This document shows positions 1 to 24,847 of a stretch of 64,000 bases of DNA, piece after piece. The stretch covers positions 17,100,336 to 17,164,335 of the forward strand of contig CM072516.1 in assembly GCA_036898135.1 (NCBI GenBank), given 5' to 3'. A program made the position numbers and the translations under genes. The stretch comes from Oncomelania hupensis (Eukaryota; Mollusca; Gastropoda; Littorinimorpha; Pomatiopsidae). The first letter of the stretch is position 1; each line of letters starts with the position of its first letter. The notes under the pieces are model-generated. The model saw only the letters and a program-made list of their open reading frames with translations. It ran no database searches and was not told the origin of the DNA.

Positions 1-10
1 CATTGTCAGC

Positions 11-14
11 TAAT

Positions 15-91
<77 letters not shown>

Positions 92-172
92 CATCATCAT
101 TATCATCATCATCATCATCATCATCATCACCATTATCATCATCATCGTTATCATCGTTATCATCATCATCAT
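11..172. repeat. (TAA)n followed by (ATC)n microsatellites
   Basis: About 80 bp of nearly pure TAA repeats is followed by an imperfect ATC/ATT run. Any long reading frame here is a by-product of the repeat. Confidence 0.95.
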
Positions 173-242
173 TAAAAAGTAATAATAATTACGCGTATTA
201 ATAATGTTTTAACAAAATTAATTATTGTTCTTGTTCTTGTTG

Positions 243-282
243 TTGTTCTTCTTCTTCTAATTACTATTATTATTATTATTAA

Positions 283-354
<72 letters not shown>

Positions 355-460
355 TGCTACTACTACTACTACTACTACTGCTACTTGTAGTAGTAGTAGG
401 AGCAACAGCAGCAGTAGTAGTAGTAGTAGTAGCAGTAGTAGTAGTAAGTAACATCTTCCA
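243..460. repeat. (ATT)n and TAC/TAG trinucleotide arrays
   Basis: A TTC/TTA-rich lead-in, then roughly 100 bp of (ATT)n, then interrupted TAC and TAG runs. Poly-Ile and poly-Thr frames across it are not genes. Confidence 0.95.
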
Positions 461-574
461 ATTCTTCTTCTTCTTTTTCATGCTCCTTACTACTACTACT
501 ACTACTACTAAAAATACAGCAGCAGCATCTGCAGTAGTAGTAGTAGTAGTAGTAATAGTAGTAGTAAGGAGCAC

Positions 575-607
575 GGAGAAGAAGAAGAAGAAGAAGAAGA
601 AGAAGAA

Positions 608-706
<99 letters not shown>

Positions 707-942
707 CAACAACAAGAACAACAACAACAAAAAAACACCACCATCAAGGAAAACAACCGAGGGAATGGGAGCGGCGCGAAAGAGTGGGAGTGGAAGAAGA
801 GAAGGGGGAGAGGGAGAGGTTTTTCAAATTTCAGCCGATTTCATCAGGACAATGCGGACCTACAAGAAAGTCGGAAACACACCATTATCTATGTGCAGAA
901 GAAGAAGAAGAAGAAGAAGAAGAAGAAGAAGAAGAAGAAGAA

Positions 943-1011
<69 letters not shown>

Positions 1012-1222
1012 GAAGAAGAAGAAGAGGAACAAGACCACCGCCATCAAGGACAACCACCGGGGGGAATGGGAGCTGGGCGGGGTGTGGGTGGGTGGGTGGG
1101 TTTAGGTGGAAGTGGGGGAAGAGAAGGGGTAGGGGGAGAGGGTTTTCACATTGCAGCCGATTTCACCAGAGCAACGCGGACCTACAAGAAAGTGGGAAAC
1201 ACTCCATTATCTATGTGCAGCA
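575..1222. repeat. Tandem duplication of a (GAA)n(GAT)n plus unique-sequence cassette
   Basis: Two head-to-tail units share the same order. Each starts with a (GAA)n run (about 575-608 and 899-943), continues with (GAT)n (609-702 and 944-1009), then a CAAC/CACC-rich link, then a GGGAATGGGAG stretch, a purine-rich run, and about 90 bp of closely similar non-repetitive sequence (about 810-898 and 1130-1218) containing GCGGACCTACAAGAAAGT. The unit is about 320 bp. No convincing gene lies in it. Confidence 0.85.
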
Positions 1223-1828
1223 GACGGTGCTAATGTAGACGAGGAGGATGAAGTAGTAGTGGTAGTGCCTAGCAATTCCGACCCCCATCCACCCAACGTA
1301 GATTAGAGAGGAGGAAGGATTAAAGTCGAGTTAAAAGAGAACGTGATTTGTCACTGCGCAGGTCAGAGAGCGCATGGCGCACGTGGTTCCCTAAGGGACG
1401 TAACCCAAAATGAAGGGGACATCACTCACGCGCACTTTTAATAAGTCGCTTTTAGATCCCTCCTATGCACGCTGGGTCCATTTTGTACACCCTAGGGAGG
1501 GATGCGAAAAGGAGGGTACGGACTACAGTGAATGGAGATGGAAAGAGGAAGAAAGAGAATGGAAGGGAAAACAAGCTGGCAATCCATTCAAATGTAGTTC
1601 CAGAAACTCACGACACAAAGCAGAAAATTTTCACAAGTGTTTATTTTCGTGGAGCTTTTCTTTTTCGGTTTTGTCTCAGGAAAACATAGACCGGTTGATT
1701 ATTCACTGAACGGTTTGCAAAATAAACTTTTGTCAAAATCTGTTAAGCCAATGTTGAGTTACAGCGCACCTCAGCGACCTTGACCTTTGAGACAGTGCAG
1801 ATATGAATGACATGAAAGGACGAGTGGT
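1223..1828. other. Gene-free stretch with part of a dispersed repeat
   Basis: No gene is seen. About 1435-1505 contains AATAAGTCGCTTTTAGATCC and a following CTGGGTCCATTTTGTA-like segment that recurs in diverged form at 3018-3080, so both ends of the 1.4-3.1 kb region probably derive from one old repeat. Confidence 0.5.
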
Positions 1829-2610
1829 AACTCTTCCAAAGCTCCTCATTTGTGTGTGAGGTCGGTTGGGTCAGCTTGGGAATATTGGACGCTTTCTGCC
1901 AAATGGTCACTAGGGCTTCCTATGATATTATTATTTAGCAATGTAGGCATTTCCTATACCCAGCACATCACCAACAACGAAGTCCGACAGACCATCACAC
2001 AAGCCATTGGACAATATGATGACATGCTCACAGTGGTGAAGAAACGGAAACTCCGATGGTATCGCCACCTCACCAGAGCATCAGGACTTGCAAAAACCAT
2101 CCTGCAAGGCACGGTGCAAGGAGGCAGAAGAAGAGGAAGACAGAAAAAGAGATGGGAGGACAACATTCGAGAATGGACTGGTTTGATACTGAACGAAGCG
2201 ATGAGGGTTGCTGAGAACAGAGAAAGATGGAGTACGCTGGTTAAACGATCATCTGTGGTGTCCCAACGACCTTTGAGTTACGGAATAGGATAGGAATGTA
2301 GGCATTTTATATGTATGTGTTTTGTTGATATTTTATAATGGTGTTTATTTTCTATTTTGTTTTTTGTAAACGGGGGTTCAATAAATTAGAGTATAGCCTC
2401 AGCTTCCCCTGCGTGAGATGCCTTTATTGTAAAGTGACCGGTTGGTGGAATGCCTTCAGTGTTACCACTAGGGCTGTTTCAGCAGATCTTTTATACGGGC
2501 CAGGTGTGAGTCCTCTTTCAACCAAGTTTTGGTCCTGATTTTGTGGTCCTGCCTGATTCGGCTCTTTGCAGTCCGCTGGACCCTGTAAGCAATGAATAAC
2601 TAACTAACTA
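1829..2610 (+). mobile_element. SINE-like element (copy 1), 5'-truncated, interrupted by an RTE fragment
   Basis: This is the first of about ten copies of a family described in the findings. It starts within the element, at the segment reading CTCTTCC...CTCCT, and ends with AGTCCGCTGGACC plus a TAACTAACTAACTA tail. An RTE LINE end (1953-2294) is inserted in its middle. With that removed, sequence colinear with the other copies is restored. A 66-aa frame at 2338-2538 resembles frames in sister copies; I take this as shared descent rather than coding selection. Confidence 0.85.
1953..2294 (+). mobile_element. 5'-truncated RTE-clade LINE 3' end, nested, with 13-bp target duplication
   Basis: Encodes the conserved C-terminal tail of the RTE polyprotein seen intact at 59129-61328 ([15 protein letters not shown], then the [10 protein letters not shown] and GGRRRGRQKKRW motifs) and ends in the AGGAT-type 3' repeat. 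AATGTAGGCATTT occurs immediately before (1940-1952) and after (2295-2307). Sister copies of the host element carry this sequence once, so the insertion boundaries are certain. Confidence 0.93.
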
Positions 2611-3694
2611 TCTTCATGGTAAAAATAATCCACAAAGGGCAAGTCATATTTGAGATGATACAAACCGACCGACCTATTGTCCGACCAACGAACAGCCACA
2701 TAGAAAGTGTCCACGATTTGAAGTACATGCATGCCAAAATTAATCACAATCGAATTAGGCCTTTTGAGAAATAGAGCCAAACGCGCTTAGCAAAAACTGA
2801 CACCAGCGACATTAACCTTTGAGCATGGACAAATACGATGGCGTGGGAAGCTGGTCACTAATCCTGGTAGTTTCTATGAAGTTTGAAAAAAGTCTGTCCA
2901 ATGGTTCCTGAAATGCAGCGCGCGTGCAGTGTACCGTTAGACCGGTATGTGGTTCGTTCGGTTCCCCGACTCTTTCGAAATATTTCCAGATGATTCTTGA
3001 AACCCCAAAAGGAAAGCACGTTTAATAAGTCGCTTTAGATCCCTTCTCTGCACGGTGAAGCCATTCTGTATTGGTGGTAGATGGGAGACGGAGGTGGTGG
3101 AGGAAAATGTAGAAGTCTGTATTCTAACGGAAGTAGAAGAAAAGAGAGGAAGCGGAAAAAGGACGGAAAAAGGAAAGTAGTTTACCTTAGTTTTGAGACT
3201 GTTGCGCGCTTCCTCTTCTCCTTCTTTCTTTCTTCCCTTTTCCTTTCTTTCAGTTTTCGTTATTTCTTCCTTTCCTCCAGTCATTCACGGTATTTTTCCA
3301 TTTTCTTTCACTTCTTTCATTTCTTTTTTTTCTTCCTTCCTTTCTTTCTTACTTTCCGTTATGTATGTGTATCTTTTCATTCATTCAATTCTTTCTTGCC
3401 TCTTTCCTTCGTTCTTAATTCTTTTGAAGAAAACTTAAGTTGCAAAGCTGAACAAAGTAGGCGAAAGAGAAGCAGGCTAGAAAACTGATTGGAACCGATT
3501 TTTCCAACGCGCCAGATTTATTAAGCCTGCTTGAAGTGACTGCGCATATATTTATCCTGACACCAGACCTATCTGATACGTGGTCCGCTGATTCCATAGG
3601 GTGGAGTTGGGAGAGTGGGGGGAGAAAACACACTGAGTTACCGAGCTCAGTTTTGTACCCCTCAAAAATTAACAGTTTCGAGCTCAACGAGCTG
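2611..3694. other. Gene-free region: old repeat debris and a pyrimidine-rich tract
   Basis: 3018-3080 is a diverged copy of the motif at 1435-1505. 3190-3420 is a TTTC/CTTT-rich low-complexity tract; its Phe/Ser-rich frames on both strands have no recognisable domain. Nothing else is supported. Confidence 0.6.
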
Positions 3695-4112
3695 CCTACT
3701 TCCCGTAACTCGAAAGTGGTTGGGCACCCCAGATGGTGGTTTAACCAGCGTAGTCTTACTTTCTCTGTCCTCAGCAACCCTCATGGCTTCGCCCAGTGTA
3801 AAGCCAGTCCATTCTCGAATGTTGTCCTTCCACCTCTTTTTCTGACTCCCTCTTCTTTTGCCTCCTTGCATCGTGCCTTGCAGTATGGTATTTGCAAAGC
3901 CTGATGCTCTGGTGACGTGGCCATACCCTCGGAGTTTCCGTTTCTTCACCACTGTGAGCATGTTATCATGTTGTCCAATGGCTTGTGTGATAGTCTGTCG
4001 GACTTCGTCGTTGGTGATGTGCTGGATATACGAAATGCCCAGTCTTCTGTAGCACCTCGACTCATCTCCATGCTTTGTATTCTTCGTTGTAGGTCTGCTG
4101 TAAGGGTCCATA
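3695..4112 (-). mobile_element. RTE-clade LINE 3' fragment
   Basis: On the minus strand this reads the RTE C-terminal region (CYRRLGISYIQHITN..., [31 protein letters not shown]). It starts near the TATGGACCCTTACAGCAGACC segment and ends near CGAGTTACGGGAAG. It is diverged from the intact copy and lacks a clear AGGAT tail or target duplication. Confidence 0.88.
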
Positions 4113-4793
4113 TTTACATATAACCTATTTCGAGAATAACAACACAACAGCAATGCGAGTAATGCGATGCGGTTAGAAAAAGGGTTTAACTTACCACCGA
4201 AATAGAAACAATAGAATCGGTAGGTACAAAGTGTTTGAAGCAGAAAATAGAAGGAGAAAGAAGAAATATCCTGCACTATTATAAATTGAAATAAAATAAA
4301 AAGATATTACTCGGAGGCTTGCTTGAAAAGATGTCATCGATTCCCTCCTCCCCTCCCAATAAACAATTTCATTGCAGAATTGCATCGACGTGCAGATGAA
4401 CATGTTTTCTTTTGTGTGGCAGTCTGCAGCAAAACATCATAAACTAAGTCCGGACAGTCGCAAAGCATCATCCGCACAAAAAAGTCTTCTATTCCAAAAC
4501 AAGGTCTCGTCTCGAAGTTGCAGTTTGATGTTCTGTTGTTGTTTTTCGTTCGTTTTGTGGTGGTGGTAGTGGTTGTGATGATACTGTATACCCGTGCAAC
4601 ATTCACAGTCTTATTCCAAAGGACGTTTATTGCTGTGGTTACTTACTGTCTTTTCTTCTTAAATTTGTTGGGGGGTGGTGGGGTTGTGGGGGGGGGGGTA
4701 GGGTGGGAATAGGGGTGAGGGTGAGAGTCGGATGTTGCGTGGAGGTGGAGTGTGTGCACGCGCTGCTTTAGAAGTTGTGATGGTACATGGTGT
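4113..4793. other. Gene-free spacer with G-rich tract
   Basis: No gene is recognisable. A T/G-rich run leads into a G-rich tract at about 4669-4740. Confidence 0.6.
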
Positions 4794-4804
4794 GGTCGAT
4801 TGTG

Positions 4805-5336
4805 ACCCTGACAAGGTTGAATCCCATTTGGAAAGACAGGACCATCAGTCTACATTCCAAAGTAAGACTGCTGCGCTCCCTTGTCATCTCCGTCTTCCTA
4901 TGTGCTTGTGAAATATGGACCCTCACGGCAGATCTACAACGAAGAATACAAAGCATGGAGATAAGGTGCTACAGAAGACTTCTGGGCATTTCCTATACCC
5001 AACACATCACCAACGACGAAGTCCGACAGACCATCACACAAGCCATTGGACAACACGATGACCTGCTCACAGTGGTGAAGAAACGGAAACTCCGATGGTA
5101 TGGGCACGTCACCAGATCATCCGGCCTTGCAAAGACCATTCTGCAAGGCACAGTGCAAGGAGGTAGATGAAGAGGGAGACCGAAAAAGAGGTGGGAGGAC
5201 AACATTCGAGAATGGACTGGTTTGACACTGAGCGAAGCCATCAGGGTTGCTGAGTACAAAGAAAGATGGAGTATGCCGGTTAAACGATCATCTGTGGTGC
5301 CCCTACGACCTCCGAGTTACGGGACAGGATAGGATA
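4805..5336 (+). mobile_element. 5'-truncated RTE-clade LINE with 11-bp target duplication
   Basis: Colinear with the last quarter of the RTE at 59129-61328 ([19 protein letters not shown], then [15 protein letters not shown], then the [16 protein letters not shown] motif), with a stop at 5166-5168 in GGR(stop)RGRPKKRW. Ends in GGACAGGATAGGATA. GGTCGATTGTG flanks it at 4794-4804 and 5337-5347, fixing both ends. Confidence 0.93.
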
Positions 5337-5347
5337 GGTCGATTGTG

Positions 5348-5709
5348 GATGATGGTGGTGTTAATGGTGATGGCAGCAATGGTACTACACAGTCTTAAAA
5401 CATTACATTAACGTTTGTTTGTGCTGTTTTTTTCCCACCAAAGTGCAGCCCCTCTGCGGTGGCCGATGTTGTTGCTGTATGAAGCGCCATTTGTAAATTA
5501 AATGGTTATTGTCATTATATCTATAGAACATACATCCTGTGGTTGTTTGTGACACTGGCACATTGCTTAGCCGAGACTAGCCGAGTCTTACGCCCGCCTC
5601 TCTGCCGCTTGTTACAAACGGACTGCAGGTTTTTTTGAAGTATTAAGTCATCGCACACCCCGTCTCGAACTGAAGACGAAGGGGAGACCTAAGGGTGACC
5701 CAGCGTAAT
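5348..5709. other. Spacer, nothing recognised
   Basis: Mixed sequence with no credible reading frame or known repeat. Confidence 0.5.
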
Positions 5710-5719
5710 AGGTGTAGGC

Positions 5720-5915
5720 ATGTGGGGCCGGGTAGCTCAGTTGGTAAGAGCGTCTTGCTAGTAACCGAAAGGTCGCTGGTTCGAATCCCGGATTGGTCAA
5801 CGTGTGATCATATTATTTTCCCCTTTACCAACAACTGGCCCGCTGGTGTCAGTATAAATCGGTCCAGTAGTCACCTATATGCGAAAGTGTCGTGTGACTA
5901 TAATCTACAAACAAC
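5720..5915 (+). mobile_element. tRNA-Thr-like SINE with 10-bp target duplication
   Basis: The head reads as a tRNA: an A-box-like TAGCTCAGTTGGTAAGAGCG, an anticodon-arm region with CTAGTAA (AGT, threonine-like), and a perfect B box GGTTCGAATCC. A roughly 120-bp non-tRNA body follows and ends CTATAATCTACAAACAAC. AGGTGTAGGC flanks it at 5710-5719 and 5916-5925. The arms mispair and no acceptor stem closes, so this is a SINE, not a functional tRNA gene. A second copy is at 24239-24429. Confidence 0.9.
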
Positions 5916-5925
5916 AGGTGTAGGC

Positions 5926-6617
5926 TTTACGACCAGAGATTGGGGAAGAGGCGAGAGGGAGCCTTGGCCAGTCTCAGCTACGCTGTGCGTGTCCTTGGCG
6001 GTGAAAAGGTCAATAGAGAGTTCAGCAAGACAGAGGAGGTCAACAATACTACTTTCTTAAGATTTTTTGGGGCTATGTTAAAACAAGTCTTAATTAGAAG
6101 GTTATCGAAAAAAAACCGTTATTAACACTCTAGCAGCACGTCACTGCAGAAGAAAAAAAATCAACCAAATTACAGATATCTGAAATTAGAAGACAAAGAA
6201 AACAAAACTAAATTATTTGCATGTTTAAAATCTTTCCTTCCACACGAACAGTAATTTAAAAAAAACAAAAAACAAGTATGTGAAATTTGAGCTGTGTAAG
6301 TAGACTAGTTACTAAAATTATTTGCAGTTTGATTATTATTTTCTGCTCATTTACTTGTTAAACAGTATTATGGGAAAAAATTCTGCGAAATTTTAGATAT
6401 AGGCAAATTATTTGTCACTGTGATTTTTTGAACCCCCATTACGTCCAGGTTGATAATAATAAAACACGTTATTTCCCTCCGAAATGTTAAGATTTTATTA
6501 GTCTTTGCTAACAGTGCAACCGCAAGCAGAGAAAACACATTTTTTTGTATTCTAACTTTCCGTTTATAATACGAGCTACAGAACGCACCTTTCAGCAATG
6601 TTGGAATATGTGATGAA
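5926..6617. other. AT-rich spacer, no gene seen
   Basis: AT-rich with several poly-A stretches; no supportable coding or RNA feature. Confidence 0.5.
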
Positions 6618-6629
6618 ATTGCAACAACA

Positions 6630-7209
6630 TTACATTACATTACATGATTATTGTTTTAGGTTCAGCGGACTCTTCCGAGCCAAATCAGGACCGGACAACC
6701 CCTGATCCGCATAAAAGATCTGCTGAAACAGCCCTAGTGGTAAAACCGAAAGCTCTCCACCAGCCAGTCACTTTACTATAAAGACATCCCACGCAGGGGA
6801 CGGCTGAGGCTTTACCCCAACTACTCGAACCCCCGGTTACAAAAACAAAATAGAAAACAAACATCATTATAAATTATCAACAAAACACATACATATAAAA
6901 TGCCTACATTGCTAAATAATAACATCATAGGAAGCCCTAGTGACCACCTGGCAGAAAGCGTCCAATATTCCCAAGCTGATCCAACAGACCTCATACACAA
7001 ATAAGGAGTCTTGTCCCGGAAGAGTTTTCAAGAAAAAAGGTAGGAGACTGGGCTAGCGAAGAAGACGATAGTATAGCAGATTGATAGAACAGAGCAGGAA
7101 TGAGAAAGAGCAAAATGAGAAAGACAGCGACAGTGGGAATTTAAAGCACTAAATTTCCAGAAAGTGGGGATACTATTTATACTGAAACCCTCGGCACCCC
7201 AACGGGGGT
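6630..7209 (-). mobile_element. SINE-like element (copy 2), full-length short form
   Basis: Bounded by ATTGCAACAACA at 6618-6629 and 7210-7221. On the minus strand it starts CCCCGTTGGGGTGCC, passes a TATAAATAG motif, and ends in AGTCCGCTGAACCTAAAACA with an (ATGTA)n tail. Length 580 bp. Confidence 0.92.
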
Positions 7210-7221
7210 ATTGCAACAACA

Positions 7222-9445
7222 AAATCAAAACAAAACAAAACAACAAAAAAGCATTTGCATGGTGACACATTTTTTGTTATTCTTCCTTCCTGCAATAGCA
7301 AAACATTTTTCCTTCTTATCTTCCGTTTAGGATACTACAAATAATTTTAAATAAGTGTCGAACAATTCCCAGAAATGTGATATGTTGAAGTCATTGTGCA
7401 AGCTGATAACGAATTTCTTTCCTTTTCTTCGTTTATTTTATAAAATAAAATTATATTTTAAAACATCAACATCTGACAACATTGGAAATTTATATTTACG
7501 AGTTGAAAATTAAAATGTTCTTCCATTAATTTCTGTCTTTCTGAATTCGTTTCCTTCGTCGTTCACTGTTCTTCTATGGAAATCACAATGTTACTCTCTG
7601 ACAAAACTATTGACAGGAACATAACCAACTGCGCTGATAGGAAATTAACCAAATATACTGACAGGAATGGTAGCCAAAAACACTGACGGGAAGTGTAGCC
7701 CAATGCACTAGCAAGTATGGTGTGGTTTTCCGATATGTAGCACCGCACAATGAGTTATTAAAAATGCAATAGGGATTGATTACGTAAAACCCAACACAAA
7801 AGAAAAAAACATAATGGAAATCAAAATAAATGTTTAAAAAACATTGTTAATAGATTAAAAGCAAAATGTAAACTATTTAAATGTAAGTTAAATAAAAAAT
7901 AAAATACAATCAACTGGCTGACACATCCACACAACGTTTTGTATCATAATAAATTTCGTTTTATGTGAGTAAAAATCATAACGAAAAAAGAAACGCAAAT
8001 AAATATATCTGCATCTACATGGGTAACATTAAGCACTATTATGAATATAGATAATGAAAACAAACATGATATTCTTTATACCACCTCAACTATTTTACCA
8101 TGAACAAAAGAGACAATGGACAAAGATGGGATTAAACTATTATAATGCATTCTACAAACAACATCGTTAGGATTTATGATTCAAGGAAGTCCAAATTTTT
8201 AAAGCCCTTCTTCACACTTATTTCCACCGAAGACAAAATTCATTACAACTTGTTTAATGTAATAAAATAAAATTAATGTGTACATAAAATGTTTTATGGC
8301 AGCGTTTATTTTTCATTTCAAATTTACATGAAAAATTTCTGTTTTAAAGAATTCCACTTTCTTAAAGCCCTGCTTCCCACGTTTTCCGCTTAAGACAAAA
8401 TTCATTAAAACTGTTTAATTTTTTTTAATAAGGATAGATGTCTGTTTCAAAAAAGTCCAAATTCTTAAAGCCCTTTTTCACACTTTTCCACTAAAGACAA
8501 AAATTCATTACAACTTGTCCACTACTGGGCGATTTTGTTCTACGTTTTTCTCTGCCTACTGGCCATTTGTACAATTTAGTAAAATATTCATTAAAATATA
8601 GTACTCCACGAATGAAAATGAAAATTTGTGGACTTATTGTTGACATATTGGTTACACCATAGTGCAAAGTTTGAAATGTTTCAAGTGGAAAATACCTTAG
8701 AGGGGGCGAGGGGAAGAGGGTGAGCGGGAAGAGGGGAGTGTATAAATGACTATTTTTTTTTCCTCGAATTAGACGCCATTTTGTTTGGCATAAATCACAC
8801 AAAGCCAGTTATGACGAAATTAAACACTGCTGCGTCATTCTACAGCTGAAGAACACTAAGTAACAGCAGGCAATAGAACAAATTTAAAAGCCAGAACTTT
8901 AGTTTCAGCCAAAAAGTGACGTCAATAAAACCTTTTTTTTTTTTTAATGAAAATAACAAAAAAAATTTTGTTTTCAAAGCTCACATTTGAAAACTGCGAC
9001 CGCAGTGGTTCGTGGGAAAGCGATGGGCAGGGGAGTGAGTTAACGGTTGCATGAAATGTTCTATGGCATCGTTTAATTGTAATTCCCCTCCCCCACCCCT
9101 CAAAGAACATAAAATTAGATGACACATTTTGATTTCTGTTGGAAAACAAGAATTCTAACCCTGATCAGATCATCATAAAATGTTTCATGTGGGAACGTAG
9201 CAGTTATACAGATAAGCTTAATGATATTTATATGCGCCAAATTGAATGGATTGTAATAAATTCCTCAATAAACCCCAAAGTGGAAGGACTGCTCTGAAAG
9301 CACATAGAAAATCAGGGGTGCCCCGAGGTTAAGCCAAAAACAACTTTGGTTCTTGAGTGAACCTCATCAGTCCCTGCTAGTCAATATGACTTTCGTCATA
9401 GAAGCTGTTTGAGCTTGTAAGTGCGCTATATACAAACAATTACTC
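7222..9445. other. AT-rich gene-free region with degenerate tandem repeats
   Basis: No coding sequence is supported. 7605-7730 contains four or five degenerate ~25-bp units built on ACTGACAGGAA. 8185-8253, 8347-8420 and 8449-8519 are three direct copies of a ~65-bp motif (CTTAAAGCCC...TTCCAC...AAGACAAAATTCATTA). A segment at 8285-8317 resembles 9053-9085. The area may be an old decayed repeat cluster. Confidence 0.6.
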
Positions 9446-9451
9446 TTTATT
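9446..9451 (-). promoter_or_regulatory. Candidate polyadenylation signal of the tetraspanin gene
   Basis: AATAAA on the minus strand about 250 bp downstream of the tetraspanin stop codon. The position suits a 3' UTR end; there is no transcript evidence. Confidence 0.35.
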
Positions 9452-9704
9452 TGCTTTGGTCCTTACCACACACAAAAACACGCCCTGTTTGGATCGATTT
9501 TGCATTATTTACATTATTATTCAATTAATTGAACAAAAAAGAGGTGCTTATCATAATAATCTGCCAAATAACGAGAAGTTTTGTTTGTTTTTTTATAATG
9601 ATTCCAGTCTTTGTCGCACGCATAGAGTAGATGGGTAGATGACTGTAAACTGATGACGCAGGCGGCAAGAAGTTATGACGTTTTGGGACGAAACTGGTGA
9701 CGTT

Positions 9705-22820
<13,116 letters not shown>

Positions 22821-22975
22821 CTTGGATTAAAACCTGGGCAAAAGAGATAAACAATAGCACACATTATTACTATTATTTTAATTGTTATTAGCATAATCAT
22901 AAGCTGATTTCACGCCTATCAAAATTATTTTCTCCAGAAGAATTTACAAGCACTATGAGGTCCCCTTTCTCATGC

Positions 22976-23105
22976 CCAGGGTTGTGCTTAGTAGTCCGGG
23001 CGTCAGTCTATGCGTCAAAGGCTGCAAGTGGCGATTTGAGAGATCTGGTATCGGCCAGCGCCTTGAGCAGCTCTTGAGCTGGAAAAGCGCTATATTTAGA
23101 ACGAT
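22976..23105 (+). mobile_element. SINE 3' body fragment (His-like family)
   Basis: GGGTTGTGCTTAGTAGTCCG, then GTATCGGCCAGCGCC and AGCTGGAAAAGCGCTATAT match in order the 3' body of the SINE at 32190-32621 (reverse strand). The tRNA head is missing. Confidence 0.75.
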
Positions 23106-24120
23106 TAAAATATAATTTAAATAAAAAATGAAATGAAAGCAAGGGGATTTCTGTGCAGTGAACCGAATAACATGACACCTACAATTATAAATCGCTCTTA
23201 CTTTGAAACATTTGAAACAAACTGATAGGCTATAACGAGAACATGTTTAATTCTAAAACATTATAATTATATTGACCTAGATATAATATAAATTGACACG
23301 CACATGAATAATTACCACATCAACAAATCCATTCTCGTGAGCCAAACCTTAGCACACACATAAATATATACGTACATTTTAAAACATTATTATTGTTCGT
23401 CGTTAAATATAAACGGATACAGGTGAGTATGCATAATTAGAAAACATTCTTAATTCTCTGTAGCTTAATATAAACGTATACGCCCACACACGTATCAGGA
23501 TAAAGATATTACTTCTTATGAAATAACAATAGGTTTAGGTAGATTGCAACACAAGCCCCTCCTACCGCAAGAATTAGTTTATAACTCCTGACGAACCTTA
23601 TAGCGAAATTGTTAGTCTTATGTATAGAGATCCTTTTGGTGTGTTATATTTTCATGCTTTGGACGGAGCGATAATGCATGTTACGTTACCGAGGGCCGGA
23701 TTGCTTAAATGGGTTAGCAATTTTAAAAAAAATTGCTATTAGCGTGTACTAAGTTGCAGTATGAACTCAAAACACACAAAGCAAATAAATAAAGCTCAAC
23801 ACGGAAAATAATGAATGAAAAGGTAGAGAAAACTCTGCTTCAGCTACCCACACCCTCCAAATAGGTTAACAAATCAAATTGCACAAAAAAGTCCATAGTA
23901 GCATATAAATAATAATACACCTGCACTTCCAAAAATAATATCAGCCGCCGCTGGTGAAAGGGAAACAATCCATGACAGATTAATGCCTACTATTCTTGAT
24001 GTGTGTGTGAAAGGGAAACAATCCATGCCCAGCGAGCGTTTTGTGATACGTGTGTGTTATTCATTGCGTGCGTGCGTGTGTGCGAGCGTGCGTGCGCGTG
24101 TGTGCGTGTGTGTATGTGTG
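23106..24120. other. Spacer upstream of the tetraspanin gene
   Basis: AT-rich, ending in a GTGC/GTGT run at about 24060-24120. The tetraspanin 5' UTR exon and promoter should lie somewhere upstream of 22833, but I cannot place them. Confidence 0.4.
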
Positions 24121-24238
24121 TTAGTCATTGTTTATAGGGTCCAGCAGACTGCAAAAAGCCGAATCATGACCACAACTTGTTTGAAAGAGGCCTCACCCCA
24201 GATCCGTATAAAAGATCTCGTGAAATAACCCTAATGGT

Positions 24239-24429
24239 TAGTGGAGCCGGGTAGCCCAATTGGTAGAGCGGCTTACTAGTAACCGAAAGGTACCTGGTTC
24301 GAATCCCGGATTGGCCAACATGTGGCCATATTATGTTCCCCTTACCAATCAACTGGTTCGCTGGTGTCAGAATAATGTGACCAGTAGTCGCCTATACGCT
24401 CAGGTGTCGTGTGACTATAATCTACAGTT
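24239..24429 (+). mobile_element. tRNA-Thr-like SINE, nested, 11-bp target duplication
   Basis: Second copy of the 5720-5915 SINE: GTAGCCCAATTGGTAGAGCG, GGTTCGAATCC, then the same body ending CTATAATCTACAG. ACCCTAATGGT flanks it at 24228-24238 and 24430-24440, and occurs once in other copies of the host element. Confidence 0.92.
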
Positions 24430-24847
24430 ACCCTAATGGTAACACTGAAGGCAATCCGCCAGCCGGTCAATTTAAAATAAAGACATCCGATGCAAGGGGA
24501 CGCTGAGGCTGTACTGTAATTTATAAAAACCCCGTTTACAAAAACAAAATAGAATATAAACATCAGTATAAAATATTAACAAAAAGCATAAATATAACAT
24601 GCCTACAGTGCTAAATTATAATACACAAGTGACCATTTGGCAGAAAGCGTCCAGTAACCCCTAGCTTATCCAACAGACCCCATACAAAAATAAGAAGTTT
24701 TGAGAGAGTTTTTAATTTAAAAAAAAAGAAAAGATTGGTGACTGGTATGGAAGATAGTAGATTGATAGAACAGATTATGAACGATAAAGAAAAAATGAGA
24801 ACGACAGAAACAATTGTAATTTAAAGCACTCAATTTCCCCAAAATTT

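Noticed and set aside
172..1233. Poly-Ile, poly-Asp, poly-Ser and poly-Glu frames
   Set aside because: Products of trinucleotide arrays; present in several frames and both strands.
3081..3488. Ser/Phe-rich frames of 81-135 aa
   Set aside because: Arise from a TTTC-rich low-complexity tract without domain or splice context.
5725..5797. A tRNA-Thr gene
   Set aside because: Good A and B boxes, but stems do not close, and a shared body plus target duplication show it is a SINE head. The same applies to 24239, 12325, 32621 and 62867.
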